Assembly: GCA_963678705.1 (NCBI GenBank)
Contig: OY783223.1
Coordinates: 4,092,001 to 4,156,000 of the forward strand
Reading direction: 5' to 3'
Source: Panorpa germanica
Taxonomy: Eukaryota > Arthropoda > Insecta > Mecoptera > Panorpidae
Length of the DNA stretch: 64,000 nucleotides
Numbering within the stretch: the stretch's first letter is position 1; each line of letters starts with the position of its first letter. This document shows, one piece after another, positions 21,805 through 32,422 of this stretch. The notes below the pieces were generated by a model, which did no database searches, was not told where the DNA came from, and worked only from the letters and a program-made list of their open reading frames with translations. The position numbers were made by a program, and so were the translations under genes.

Positions 21805-22437
21805 AACAAAAGGAATCACAGGAAATGAAAAAGCAAACGACGCCGCACAACAAGCAGCTAGAACAGTAGGAGAAATTCAATATGAAGTGGACTTATTGGC
21901 AAAGAGCAAAAATGAAGTGAAAGAGAAGTGGCAGGGTATGTGGAACAATTCAGAGAAAGGAAAAAAATTTCAGTTTACAGTCTTCGGTGTGCGGACGTCG
22001 TTGGTGGTGGAAAGCCCAAAGTCCGAGAAGAGTGTTATCACTTATCTCGAGACTGAGGGTAGACAGGGGCATTGGCACATCTTAAAAGAAATCACTTGGT
22101 ACAAGAAGATATGTGCAATTGTGGAGAAGGGGTAGCAGATCCAGAACATTTGATCTTCCAATGTTCAGAAACGGAGGCCTGCAGAAATAATTTGTACAGA
22201 GTGTTGGTAAAAAATGGAGTGGAGTTGCCTACGAGTATGGAGGAACTACTAAAATATCCGAGGTGGCCAGTGTGCTTAGTGATAGACAGGATATAGCATA
22301 AAGCAGAGTTAAAAGTTTAGGTAGTAATAATAATAATGAAATGTATATAGTTAAAATGTAAATAAAATAAAGTAAGAAGGGCGAAAAAAGGACCGTGGTC
22401 CTAAGAAGCCCGTGAAGTATTAATAAAAAAAAAAAGT
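21805..22437 (+). mobile_element. LINE C (I/R1 group), 3' end with ORF remnant
   Basis: Translation from 21809 gives KGITGNEKANDAAQQAARTV, the end of an RNase H domain (G..GNE.A...A). After a frameshift between about 22050 and 22080 it continues as HLKRNHLVQEDMCNCGEGVA and DPEHLIFQCSETEACRNNLY, the CxC...HxxxxC knuckle. A stop follows near 22296. The 3' untranslated region contains nested complementary blocks, GGGC (22379) with GCCC (22411) around GGACCGTGGTCC, and ends in an A run at 22437. 5'-truncated. Confidence 0.82.
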
Positions 22438-22469
22438 AACAAAATATTTGTGCATAACTTTATTTCGTA

Positions 22470-22520
22470 CTAGCTGACCCGGCAGACGTTGTCCTGACCA
22501 AATTTTAATACATTTTTTAA
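22470..22520 (+). repeat. Possible end of another insect repeat
   Basis: TACTAGCTGACCCGGCAGAC then GTTGTCCTGACC begins about 30 bases after the LINE C tail. ACTAGCTGACCCGGC-type starts are, as I recall, common at the ends of arthropod repeats. A weaker relative, ACTAGATGAAATACCCGGC, is at 61245. The element it belongs to could not be delimited. Confidence 0.35.
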
Positions 22521-23191
22521 CAATGCGAAACGAAAGAACCATCTGAATCAATTTTTCGTCACTATTAGTTTGATTCCTAATTTGACAAGCAGTTGTCTAC
22601 ATTTTAATATTCAATTAATAATATTTGTCTTCTTAATTTTTGTTGTACAACAATCATAAAAAGTATCTTTCTTTTAGTACACCCGTTAGAAGTATAAAAG
22701 AAATCCAGAAACAATATCCTGAAAATATTTTTCTTTTATTTTTATTTCTGGTATTTCATTTCGTTCCAGGAAAAGCATTTTCCACGTTTCCACATTTCCC
22801 ATTTTCTCGTTTAAGAACGCTTCGGTTTCGGTACAGCACACATGCAATAGTCCCATTAAAATCAAATCTAAAATAACACCCGCATAACGGGAACTTTTAT
22901 TAAGAAGCATTTTTATTATGAGAGAGAACCATTTTATTTGAAATAGGAATTATCTCGCAGGAAATTTGTTTTCTAGTCATTTATTTTTTGTTCTCTTCTT
23001 CTCAATTTGTAGACATATGATATCTTGTTAAAAGCCATAACAGGAACAGCTTTTGTAAAGACATGTTCATGTTTTATTAAATTAAATGTTAAATTTATTT
23101 CATTAACATTTTTAAAATAGTAGTGTAACTGAGAATGTTTTGCGTAACTCTTAAATTCTTTTATAAAAGAAAAACTGTAAACGAGTGTTAA
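22521..23191. other. Unrecognised AT-rich DNA
   Basis: Two overlapping antiparallel frames (22640-22910) show no motif and are not called. Nothing else was recognised. Confidence 0.4.
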
Positions 23192-23918
23192 TTAAGGAGG
23201 TACAGGACGTACCGTCAATGCAAAAAGTTTATCTCTCGGTAATACGAAATTCAAAATACGAAGTACATGAGGGACGAGCATTATTGGGACTGTATCTTTG
23301 AAAATGAATTTTTCAATTCCCTAATAAACTGCTTTTTCCTTGTTAAAATGATTTTTTATGCATATAATGGTTTAATAATATTATAATATCAAATTTATAT
23401 TAATTCAATTTAAATACAAATTAAATATTTTGAAAAAAGAATAATAAATTTTGCAACGCTGCAAATTTACGTGTGTTGACGCATGCGTGATTTGGTTGTT
23501 TGAGCAATAAATTGTTATATTTTATATAATATTTATTCCGATTTTGAATTTCCCGCTCAAATTGGGATTTGCAACGTTGCCGGCTTATAACCTACATTTA
23601 CTGTTTCTTACTGGTTTTATTTAAATATTTTCGTATATTTTCTTTTTGCAATAGTTACAGAAAAGATTATTTTATATACACCTAGTTTTGAAAGCCGTGT
23701 CACCATATTTTCATAGTTAAAAGTTATATTATGTGGTGAAATTGAACTAAAAATTATGATTTGTATGGAAAATGAATATTTTTACTCATGTATAAAAAGA
23801 AAACTATGAACCCTAGGTCTCTAAAATTTTGAGACAGCATGTATTTTAACTATTTGTATCGACCCTCCAAATTTCACAACGTTTTCATCATTTACGTTAA
23901 CGTCTTGTACCACCTTAA
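23192..23918 (+). mobile_element. TTAA-flanked element, long copy (727 bp)
   Basis: TTAA lies at both ends (23192-23195 and 23915-23918) around imperfect terminal repeats GGAGGTACAGGACGT and, reverse-complemented from the right, GGTGGTACAAGACGT. It shares its body with the copy at 25886: GCAACGCTGCAAATTTACGT, GACGCATGCGTGATTTGG, AATTTCCCGCTCAAATTG, GAACCCTAGGTCTCTAAAAT, AACGTTTTCATCATTTACGT. It carries a 5' stretch of about 180 bases that the second copy lacks. TTAA duplications are the hallmark of piggyBac-type transposition, but no transposase is present. Confidence 0.8.
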
Positions 23919-24335
23919 TTACACAACGCAATAAACTGAGTAATGCGGATATACACATATGCATATCGTTAACCAACCCCCTATCTCTCTCCACCTGATG
24001 AAAGTCCAAGTTCGTGTAATAGAAATATATAAAATAAGTTATTAACTTGATAGTAAATTAAATATAGTAACTAGTAGCTCAGGAAATGATTAGAGAAAGT
24101 AAATATTGACTACAAACACACTGATATCAGGTCGTAGCATCAGATGTTAAGGACCACCCACTACCCACACCCTCCCACTTGCCCCTCTCTCCTAGCAATG
24201 CTCAAAGTTCGGTAGTGTAGCTCTAGTGTTTAACGAACAAACAATCAAAATTGGTAAACATTGAAGAGATAAGCCATACACTGATACGAAGGAGTGTAAA
24301 TAACTCTAGATTGTGATCATTCATTTAAGGTGTTG
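23919..24335. other. Unrecognised DNA
   Basis: No gene recognised. A C-rich patch (CACCCACTACCCACACCCTC) lies at 24155-24190. Confidence 0.4.
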
Positions 24336-24339
24336 CTTT

Positions 24340-25105
24340 CTAAATTAATACCCAGGTTTTTTTATAACTATTACAAACTAGTCTTAGACTAATAAGCAAT
24401 TTAACGTGAAAACGATAAAAAAGTAGCATATTTTCGATAATGTTTTTTAACGACACAGTTAATATATAATTATTTCTGTAATTACTACATGATAAAATAA
24501 CATTTAAAGAATACTTTGTGAAATTTTCATAAATAAATATCAAGAACTGAGGCATTGGCAGCGAATCTCCGCTGACGTCACAAAAAAAGTAACATTGCGG
24601 TGCGGTGCCACTCATAACTAATCACTGGATTTTCTGAAATCGAAAAACCAAAATGATTTCATTAGTTGATAAATTTCTACAGGCAACGCTGTCCAGTTTT
24701 TCTTTTTTTATTGATTTTTCAATTTTTTACAGCACTTAAAAATCAAAATACCTATTTTTCATGAAAAAAATCAGAAGCTTTAAAATACGTTAAAATTAAA
24801 AAAAAACTCAACAGCGTTACCTCGGCATTTATGTAAAGAAAGAGTGTGCAAAATTTTTAAAGAATCGGTCCAGTAGATTTTGAGCTAGAGAGGGCACCGA
24901 CTCTAAAAAATCTATGTGTGAGAAAAACGCGTTTAAAACTTTCAAAGAAAGATGAAACCAGAACAGAGAGGTGAAGACTTAAAACTCTATATCTCCGACA
25001 GTTTTACACCAATCGAATTCAAAATTTTACACAATAAACTTAATATGTTGTACAATAATATAAATAAATATAAAAAAAAATTAAAAAAGAAGTTGAAACT
25101 TTACC
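24340..25105 (-). repeat. Dispersed repeat family F, copy 1
   Basis: Inverted relative to 59755-60275. Shared phrases include ATTTTCGATAATGTTTTTTA, TCAAGAACTGAGGCATTGGC, CACAAAAAAAGTAACATTGC, GGTCCAGTAGATTTTGAGCT, AGAGGGCACCGACTCT and CTATATCTCCGACAGTTTTA. Copy 1 contains about 145 extra bases (24679-24823) bounded by AACGCTGT and ACAGCGTT. The 91-codon minus frame (24340-24615) lies inside the repeat and is not conserved as a frame in the other copy. Confidence 0.75.
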
Positions 25106-25512
25106 CCTCCCGTTAAATATAATTTTGTATTTTGCAGAATAACCCCGAATATTCTCATACCTGTATAGATTTATTTTCATAATTTTATGAATCTGAGTGT
25201 ACTGTATTACGTCATACTGTCAGTCAAAATTATCGTAACGTAGGTCTCTTCCGGCCTAGCCCGAAGCCACTACCCCTATTATAAAGTAACGGGCATCTAG
25301 TCTCAATAAACCTTTTTATGTTATTTTAAATTATATCGCCATGATTTAGCAAGAAAAAATGTTAGAAAAAGAAAATTATAATTAATAATAAAAGCACAAA
25401 GACTGTAGAAAAACTAGGTCCCGGAAAAATGGATATTTTTAGATTTAAACTTTGCCTTGGGTGGTCTATACCTTTGAAGTAATAGAAGTACTAGCTATAT
25501 ACTAGATATATT

Positions 25513-25580
<68 letters not shown>

Positions 25581-25885
25581 GGGCATAAAAGTTTTTATCT
25601 TCTTATAATTTTATGATAAAACTTTTCAAGTATTTATGTTGATGTATAATTCCTTCTTTATTTTAAGTATTCTTCTTTACTTTTATTCTTTTGTTGTGTC
25701 GGTATTTAAAATCATTTCCACCGAAATATCAAGTTGAATTATTCACAAGTAGAAGCCGTAGTTATTTCCCTTTCTAAGATTTTTACTTTGAGAAAATTTA
25801 CTTATTTAGGGAGAAGTTTTATAGTCGTTTAGTAATGTTAAAATCGTATATTGCTACTTAAAGATTTATATTTATTAATTACCGA
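25106..25885. other. Unrecognised DNA and (TA)n microsatellite
   Basis: A pure TA tract spans 25522-25576. The piece at 25180-25305 (CTTCCGGCCTAGCCCGAAGC, GTAACGGGCATCTAGTCTC) is locally GC-rich but unplaced. Nothing else was recognised. Confidence 0.5.
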
Positions 25886-26485
25886 TTAAGGAGGTATAGG
25901 AGTCATATAATAGTTTAATAAATTAAAAATTACCTATAATTAATATCAAATTTATATTAATTCAGTTTAAATACAAATTAAATGTTTTGAAAAAGGAATA
26001 ATAAATTTGGTAACGCTGCAAATTTACGTGTGTTGATGCATGCGTGATTTGGTTCTTTGACCAATAAATTGTTATATTTTATAAAACATTTATTCTGATT
26101 TTGAATTTCCCGCTCAAATTGGCATTTGCAACGTTGCCGGCTTATAACCTACATTTACTGTTTCTTAAAGGTTTTATTTAAATATTTACGTAAAGAGGTA
26201 TCCTTTTGATAATTTTTTTTTTTTGCAATAGTTACAGAAAAGATTATTTTATATACATCTAGTTTTTGAAAGCCGTGTCATCATTTTTTTATAGTTAAAA
26301 GTTATATTATGTGGTGAAATTGAGCTAAAAATTATGATTTGTATGGAGAATGTCATGTATAAAAAGAAAACTATGAACCCTAGGTCTCTAAAATTTTGAG
26401 ACAGCATGCATTTTAACTATTTGTATCGACCCTCCAAATTTCACAACGTTTTCATCATTTACGTTAACGTCCTGTACCTCTTTAA
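25886..26485 (+). mobile_element. TTAA-flanked element, short copy (600 bp)
   Basis: TTAA at 25886-25889 and 26482-26485. The terminal repeats are GGAGGTATAGGAG on the left and CCTGTACCTC on the right. It is collinear with 23192-23918 except for a deletion near the left end and a short insertion (GTAAAGAGGTATCCTTTTGA) in the middle. The two copies lie only about 2 kb apart in the same orientation. Confidence 0.82.
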
Positions 26486-26489
26486 TATT

Positions 26490-27295
26490 GTGATTATCTT
26501 TAATATCTTATTTAAAATTTTTATCCAAACAGTTTGTTATAGAAAATGTATCAAGTTGAAATTTATCTTGTAGCAATTCGTTAGCGTTGTCTAGCTCTAT
26601 TTATCACAAATAATTAAATGACAAATTATCCTTGAATTTATGTTGGCAATGGACAGAAATATAACCAAGGCCTAACATGTTGGGCTTGTTTCCCAACCGA
26701 GCATGCTCGTCGTTCTTAGAAAAGTGTTTCACAGAAATTTACTCCTCGAAATATTACATATTGTCAATTTTACATTTATAATAAATAGATACAGGAAAGA
26801 TGTATTTCCTTATTTATAATATCCCAATAAGAGGTAATTTCATCAAATAAAATGTTATAAATCATAAACTTTTAATTGAATCAATTTAACATAATTATTT
26901 TTCCATATCAATTCATAATAAAAGGAAAAGTTTGTTTCGAATTTTAAAATATATTAACTTTTATAGCAATTTAAAAGGAAGTTTTTCGAGTCCTGGATTT
27001 TGTGTGAAATACCAAAACTTTTCCAAAGCTCTTATTAACTTTATGGTGGCCTGAAACTTACTGCTAAGGGTTGAGGGTTGAGGGTTCAGCTGCATTGTGG
27101 AAAATAACTTAGTTTTATTTCAAAAATATTTTTCGCTTGTAATATATATTAATAAGTAAAATAAACATTAAACGCAGTTACATATATTTAAGATTTGTTT
27201 AACATAATTAAGTTTACTCTTTACATAATTTATTTAGTTAACCCAAGCTACGTAAATTAACGATTTTTAAAGATAGAAGAATATATAATGTTACG
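26490..27295. other. Unrecognised AT-rich DNA
   Basis: A short GGGTTGAGGGTTGAGGGTT tandem lies at 27067-27086. No gene was recognised. Confidence 0.4.
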
Positions 27296-27299
27296 TATT

Positions 27300-27950
27300 A
27301 AACTAATACAATAATAAGAGATGGGAAAATAATGTGCCTCAGTACCTTATAGAAAAAGACATAAAACACATAAGAAGAACAGCAAGGTTTAGATTGGGAA
27401 ATGAGGAAAAAGGAAACAGATACTGGGAAAGTAGTGAGGAAAGAAAGTGTAGAGTGTGCGGAGCGGAGGACGAAACACTGGAGCACATTAAGTTTGAGTG
27501 TAAGAAAAAAGTAGCGAGCGAAAGGAATATTGGCCAGCTATTAAAGGGAGGCAGTGAAGGAAAGAGGTGGATGGCGGAAATAGAAAAAAGGAAAGGAAAA
27601 ACAGGACAATAAATAAGCTGGTGGCTGGGTTGCACAAGGAACAGGAAGAGAAAGGAAGTACTAAAAGCGGCAGTGAAGGGAAGCAGGAGAAAGAAAGAAG
27701 TAGTGAGGAAACAGTTAAACCTCAGCCCAGAAAAATAGACTAGGGAATAGACCAGTACAGAAGGAAGACTAGGGAAAATGAAGGAAGAGGGTCAAGAGAA
27801 GAAGAAGCAGAAAGTATTTTTGGAAATAAAAAGGTCTAGAATAATGTAAATTTAATTGTAAGTTGAAGTAAATGAAATGTATTAAGAATGTAGATTGTAA
27901 AGCCGAAAGGCGAACAATAAACAATTAATAATAATAATTTAATAATAATA
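27300..27950 (+). mobile_element. R1/Jockey-like LINE, best-preserved 3' end
   Basis: This is the most intact copy of its family here. The C-terminal ORF2 segment is followed by about 290 bases of purine-rich untranslated sequence, then GATTGTAAAGCCGAAAGGC, GAACAATAAAC and an (AAT)n tail to about 27950. The tail matches those at 3561, 21355, 41195 and 47270. Confidence 0.87.
27334..27612 (+). pseudogene. R1/Jockey-like LINE ORF2 C-terminus
   Basis: An open frame (probably continuing leftwards in phase to about 27300) reads RRTARFRLGNEEKGNRYWES, then CRVCGAEDETLEHIKFECKK and ends ...KRKGKTGQ stop. The CxxC...HxxxxC knuckle after RFRLGNE...RYW is the usual C-terminus of R1/Jockey-like reverse-transcriptase proteins in insects. 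Everything upstream (endonuclease, reverse transcriptase) has been lost by 5' truncation. The frame has no internal stop, pointing to a fairly recent insertion. The two minus-strand frames across it are shadows. Confidence 0.85.
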
Positions 27951-28568
27951 ATAATAAAAGATGTTTAATGTCTCTGGCGTTTATTTCATGAGAATATAAT
28001 AAAGTAATGTATTCATTTTATTTATTAATGACTTTGCTTCTTGACAATACATTCTTCTTTTACAATTCATTTCCTTATATTACAACGTATAAATGCAAAA
28101 CAATAGTTTGTTAGAATTCGGTAAATAATAAAACGTAATATTTATTACGTTACAAATAACACGTTATGTTTGATGTTTAGAGGGTATTAAGAATAGGATT
28201 ATCTTTAGACAGTGGGTCGTTCATCGCAGGTGCTTCACTCCGGTACATCGTCAAATCCACGTTAATTATACCGTTAAAAAAAACTAGGTAGTGACTTAAA
28301 ATTTGTAGGTATACCACTTAAAACAGTAAACGATTGTTAGATAAATACAAGACTGGTTTGATAATTCTGTGATTTTTTTTTTAAAAGCACTTCATTTTTT
28401 AACATAGTCTTCTTTAAGGTGAAATATTACTTCATGGTTATATAGTTAGATATAGATGGTGACAGTGTACTAAAATGACTGTCAAACGCACACTAAATGA
28501 CATAGCTTACTCAAAATTTGACAGTAGTCTATTAATAGATGACAGCTGACGGGAGCTGAGCGGGAAAT
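27951..28568. other. Unrecognised AT-rich DNA
   Basis: Nothing recognised. The last bases (GCGGGAAAT) are the left flank of the next element. Confidence 0.4.
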
Positions 28569-29171
28569 GGGCTTGTGTCCTATGTCTTAATTTCTACAAA
28601 AGTGTACTATATATTGATAAAGTGGGTTACTAGAACCTCAAATGTTCAATTATTTTTTAATAACTCCTTATATGTTAAGAGATATTAATAATTAAAAAAG
28701 TCATTTTGTCTCTTTAATTATTAAAGGGATTCAACGTTGTACACATTCCAAGTGCATGTGACATCAGAATCCTTGTGTAAGGTTACCAACCTTACAGCTC
28801 ATAAATCTCTGCTATATACGAGTAGATATCAAAATATCAAATATTATTTACAGCTATTTCAAGGAACAATCAAATTCCAATATTATGTCTGCCTTAGCAG
28901 GGTTAAATAAAATAAAAACTTATTATTCTTTGATTTGACTTGATTATTCGACTACCAACAGCTCAACAATAACTGACGTTACAATGCATTTCACGTCATA
29001 AAAATATGGCCGACCATTTTTAGCGCAGAAACTACAATTCAAACTTTTAATTGCTATATCTCCGTCAACATTTAGATACTTAATAAAATAAACACGTCAA
29101 TACACCTTTATTAACATCAATTTCAATCAAAAATTGAAAAATCGACCACTAAAAAATGAGGACACAAGCCT
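28569..29171 (-). mobile_element. Family M MITE, full length (603 bp)
   Basis: Runs from GGGCTTGTGTCC to GGACACAAGCCT, flanked by AAT on the left and ATT on the right, so the empty site would read AATT with AT duplicated. The body is intact (CTGCCTTAGCAGGGTT, AACAGCTC, CACGTCATAAAAATATGGCC). The small plus frame beginning in its right arm (29134) is not a gene. Confidence 0.93.
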
Positions 29172-29327
29172 ATTCAAAAATTCACTGAATGATCAAACTA
29201 AATATAATTTTTACACGGTACAGCAAACTGATCCTTGCGTACAAAATGCACAACGCATATACACTTGCAAGAGAAAAACCTTAAGACAGTTTTTTCTATA
29301 TCGCATACAACGCACGCGACAGTTGTT

Positions 29328-29600
29328 TTTTTTTTAATATTTATTTGAGTGCATCAACTTTTGATAGTTATTAGCACTTAAAACAATGTATACATTTATA
29401 AACATTTGTAATACATAATTTACAACTTATAATTTACAAGATTAAATTAATTTTATTGATAAAGTCAATAAGGCTTTTTCAGACTTTCCCTGCTTTCAAA
29501 TATCTGCCTACATTCCTCAGGCATATTACAACCTTGTCTGTGCAATGAGTACCTTGAGCATCGAACAATAATATGCTTTACCGTTACTGGGCTATATTAA
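29328..29600 (-). mobile_element. LINE A 3' end
   Basis: A T-rich tail at 29328 is followed by the inverted 3' end (TTGAGTGCATCAACTTTTGA, CTTTCAAATATCTGCCTA). Reading on the minus strand it goes from AGCCCAGTAACGGTAAAGCA, with the HIIV.C knuckle codons (KHIIVRCSR...), to the natural 3' end. 5'-truncated at about 29600; it matches 40650-40938. Confidence 0.83.
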
Positions 29601-29821
29601 TGAGTAAGCGAGAAGCATTTATATAAACGTAATATGGGAACAAACGAGATAGATAGCGAGATCGTTAACAATTTGAAGTATATATTATACACATATTTTT
29701 ATTTATTCGTAATATTTTATTAATGTAATGTTGTATACATTGAGTAGATATGATCAGTCGACAGACATAGACATTCAATTGAAGACCTAGGTTCGTCTAT
29801 CATCTATCTATGTCCTGTCTC

Positions 29822-29935
29822 GTCTGGGGTGACAGAAGGGGTGACGGGTGACGCGTATTGGGTGACAGGTGTCACATGAAGGGTGTGTTGATTCGGGTGA
29901 CGGGGCGGCGGGAGCGGGGGCGTTGGCGTAGTGTA
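29822..29935. repeat. GC-rich cluster of GGGTGAC units
   Basis: GGGTGAC occurs five times between 29826 and 29921 (GGGGTGACAGAAGGGGTGAC, GGGTGACGCG, TTGGGTGACAGGTGTCAC, CGGGTGACGGGGCGGCGGGA). The block is far more GC-rich than anything around it. It is preceded by TATC-type repeats (CTATCATCTATCTATG). No protein is called; the minus frame (29808-30065) is low-complexity. Confidence 0.7.
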
Positions 29936-30300
29936 CATCACACTCGATCACGTTGTATATTTTGATCCTGACAGAAATGAATGATAACAGATATTGATTT
30001 TTCAACGTTTTTAACATCCGAACCTGTAAAAAAAGACCTATACATACAAGAACCAGGGGGTGCAAGGTACAGACGTTTCACGGTCTTAGAGGGAAGAGAG
30101 AAAATGCTTTTAGCAAAGAGGATTTTGTTTCAAACATATAAATCTATTGAAAATATTGAATACTAAATACAAAAGTACACAATGTTGAAATGTGGTACAG
30201 TCAGTCCGTTTTCAATATCTTGTTCATACTAAACCCCAGTATTATTTTGAGAAAATTAAAGAGTCTTATTTTATAACTTTTTCTCTGACGTCACGCGTCA

Positions 30301-30932
30301 TGTGTGTGTCCTATGTCTTAATTTCTATAAAAGTGTACTATATATTAATAAAGTGGGTTACTAGAACCTCAAATGTTCAATTACTTTTTAATAACTCGTT
30401 GTATGTTAGGAGATATTAACAATTAAAAAAGTCATTTTGTCTCTTTAATTATTAAAGGGATTCAACGTTGTACACATTCCAAGTGCATGTGACATCACAA
30501 TCCATGTGTAAGGTTACCAACCTTAGAGCTCATAAATCTCTGCCATATGTATTTATATATCAAAATATCAAATATTATTTACAGGTATTTCAAGGAACAA
30601 TAAAATTTCAATATTATGTCTGCCTTAGCAGGGTTAAATAAAATAAAAACTTATTATTCTTTAACTTGACTTAAATATTTTGACTACCAACAACTACAAA
30701 ACATTACTACAGCACTGACCTACTCAACAGGTAACTGACGTTAAAATGCATATCACGTCATACAAATATGGCCGACCATTTTTACGCTAAAACTACAATT
30801 CAAACTTTTAATTGCTATATCTCCATCAATATTTAGATATTTGATAAAATAGACACGCCAATACACATTTATTAACATCAATTTCAATCAACAATTGAAA
30901 AATCGACCACTAAGAAATGAGGACACAAGCCC
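30301..30932 (-). mobile_element. Family M MITE, nearly full length
   Basis: The left terminus is slightly eroded (TGTGTGTGTCCTATGTC instead of GGGCTTGTGTCCTATGTC); the right terminus GAGGACACAAGCCC is intact and followed by ATT. Same orientation as the copy at 28569. Confidence 0.92.
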
Positions 30933-30956
30933 ATTTTAATCAAACGAATACATGGA

Positions 30957-31055
30957 AGATAAAAATTAAAGTAAAAGTTTGCTCTCATGATAAATTATGT
31001 TAGTGCAAAACAACTCCAATACACCCTACAGTACACAAGTTTGACTCGACGTGTG
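30957..31055 (-). repeat. Dispersed repeat, copy 2 (inverted match to 12144-12236)
   Basis: TAAAAATTAAAGTAAAAGTT, TGCTCTCATGATAAATTATG, TTAGTGCAAAACAACTCCAA, TACACCCTACAGTACACAAG is the reverse complement of the first copy with few changes. Class unknown. Confidence 0.75.
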
Positions 31056-32150
31056 TTGTGACACAACACATGCAAAGAACATAGGAGTCGAAGAACATAT
31101 GGAAAAATTTATATTACATAATATAAACTAGTACCCATATGTAACCTTCATCTGCCTACAAACCTATACCTATGGATTGTATCTACAAGGAACTCATACT
31201 ATATCCTATGCCATGACAAATTTCTAAAAAGATCTTTTTTTAATTTACAACAACAAAAAACTATGTCACTATTTTACAGGTTGCTTTACAAATGTAACAA
31301 AAATAAATTAAAAACAAACCATTGTATGTATTTTTATTTAAAATATAAAAATACTATAGTTTGAAAAGTCATTCACAGATGTCACTACCATGATATTAGA
31401 AATGAACTATTATTATTATTCCAGTACACTTGCATTAATAATTTTTTTGACAGAAATGTCATCGGTGTGCAATGTGCAATGTGCGCAGTGTCGATTTATT
31501 GTTTGATTACAATAAGTACGTAATTTTATATAAAAAAGTTGTGCTGAATATGTAATTGAACACCATAATTACAGTATTTTATCATTAAACGTATTCATTA
31601 CAAAAGTTATTACTTGAAAGTGTTTTTTTCTATTGCCAAGATCAGGTGGATTAATAAAAAGTGCCTAATCAGTACCATAACCTTTAAATTCGCCAATAAT
31701 ATATAATAATTATGAAAGAGAATATTTTTGATAGAGTTTTAAAATAATTTATCAAGTAACATTTAATGTAGTGAAATTCTAACCTTAAAATTCGTGGTGT
31801 CAAACACTTGCTTTCAGTGCTACGTTAAAAGTATTTATAAGTGTATATATATATAATTAAACCAATTTAAATCTATTTAGGATAGTTTTGTGTCAAAACA
31901 TTATACAAAATATGATTCATGACTTAATATAATAACAAGCCTGTCGTTTCAAATTCAAGGTGACATTTATTTATTTACAAATTACTTCTATTTTTAGAAT
32001 ACTATTACTTCTATTTTAGTAGATAAAACACTGTAATATATTTTAATTATTTAACTATGATATATTCATGCTAGTTGTATATTTTGTGTAATAGAATAAC
32101 TAAATTATTGAATATGTTGAAGTTATTAACTTTATATTGATTTGTTCCAG
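31056..32150. other. Unrecognised AT-rich DNA upstream of a candidate exon
   Basis: No reading frame of note. GTGTGCAATGTGCAATGTGC (31467) is a short tandem. It may be intron, if the candidate exon at 32151 is real. Confidence 0.35.
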
Positions 32151-32182
32151 GTTTTGACAATTCAGAAATCAGCTGTTCTATG
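32151..32182 (+). CDS. Candidate 32-nt microexon
   Basis: The left side has an excellent 3' splice site: TTATTAAC (branch-point-like) 20-odd bases before TTTGTTCCAG. The right side is a near-consensus 5' splice site, ATG followed by GTGAGTGT. Two of the three frames are open. One (phase starting with a split codon) gives FDNSEISCSM and ends at a codon boundary; the other gives VLTIQKSAVL. I do not recognise either peptide, and no partner exon was identified, so this rests on the splice signals alone. Confidence 0.3.
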
Positions 32183-32233
32183 GTGAGTGTATTTGTATAT
32201 ATTTATGCATGGATTTTTGTGTGACAGTTCTGA

Positions 32234-32422
32234 TTAAAATATATGTACGTATTTAGGATTGTCTTCTAACTGTTTATCATAAAACATAAGTCCCAAAACA
32301 TTCTCCATTTTTTTAACAGCGTCGTTTAGATATTTCTTTCCGATTTCATCAATTTCATTCCATATTAGTATATACCCAGTTATGTGCAAATTAGTTAGAG
32401 CAATATACAAATAAAGTAACAA
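32234..32422 (-). CDS. Unrecognised short reading frame with protein-like composition
   Basis: The second half, ITGYILIWNEIDEIGKKYLN then DAVKKMENVLGLMFYDKQLE and DNPKYVHIF stop, is charged and amphipathic, unlike the K/N/F-rich noise frames elsewhere. I see no zinc finger, catalytic motif, signal peptide or clear splice acceptor upstream. A GT in TACGTACAT just before the stop could be a weak donor. It may be a fragment of an unknown transposon protein or a host exon; function unknown. Confidence 0.25.
   Translation of the reverse strand: MLLYLYIALTNLHITGYILIWNEIDEIGKKYLNDAVKKMENVLGLMFYDKQLEDNPKYVHIF

Noticed and set aside
26670-26700. GGGCTTGTTTCCC as another family M end
   Set aside because: Only eight bases agree and the following sequence is unrelated to the family.
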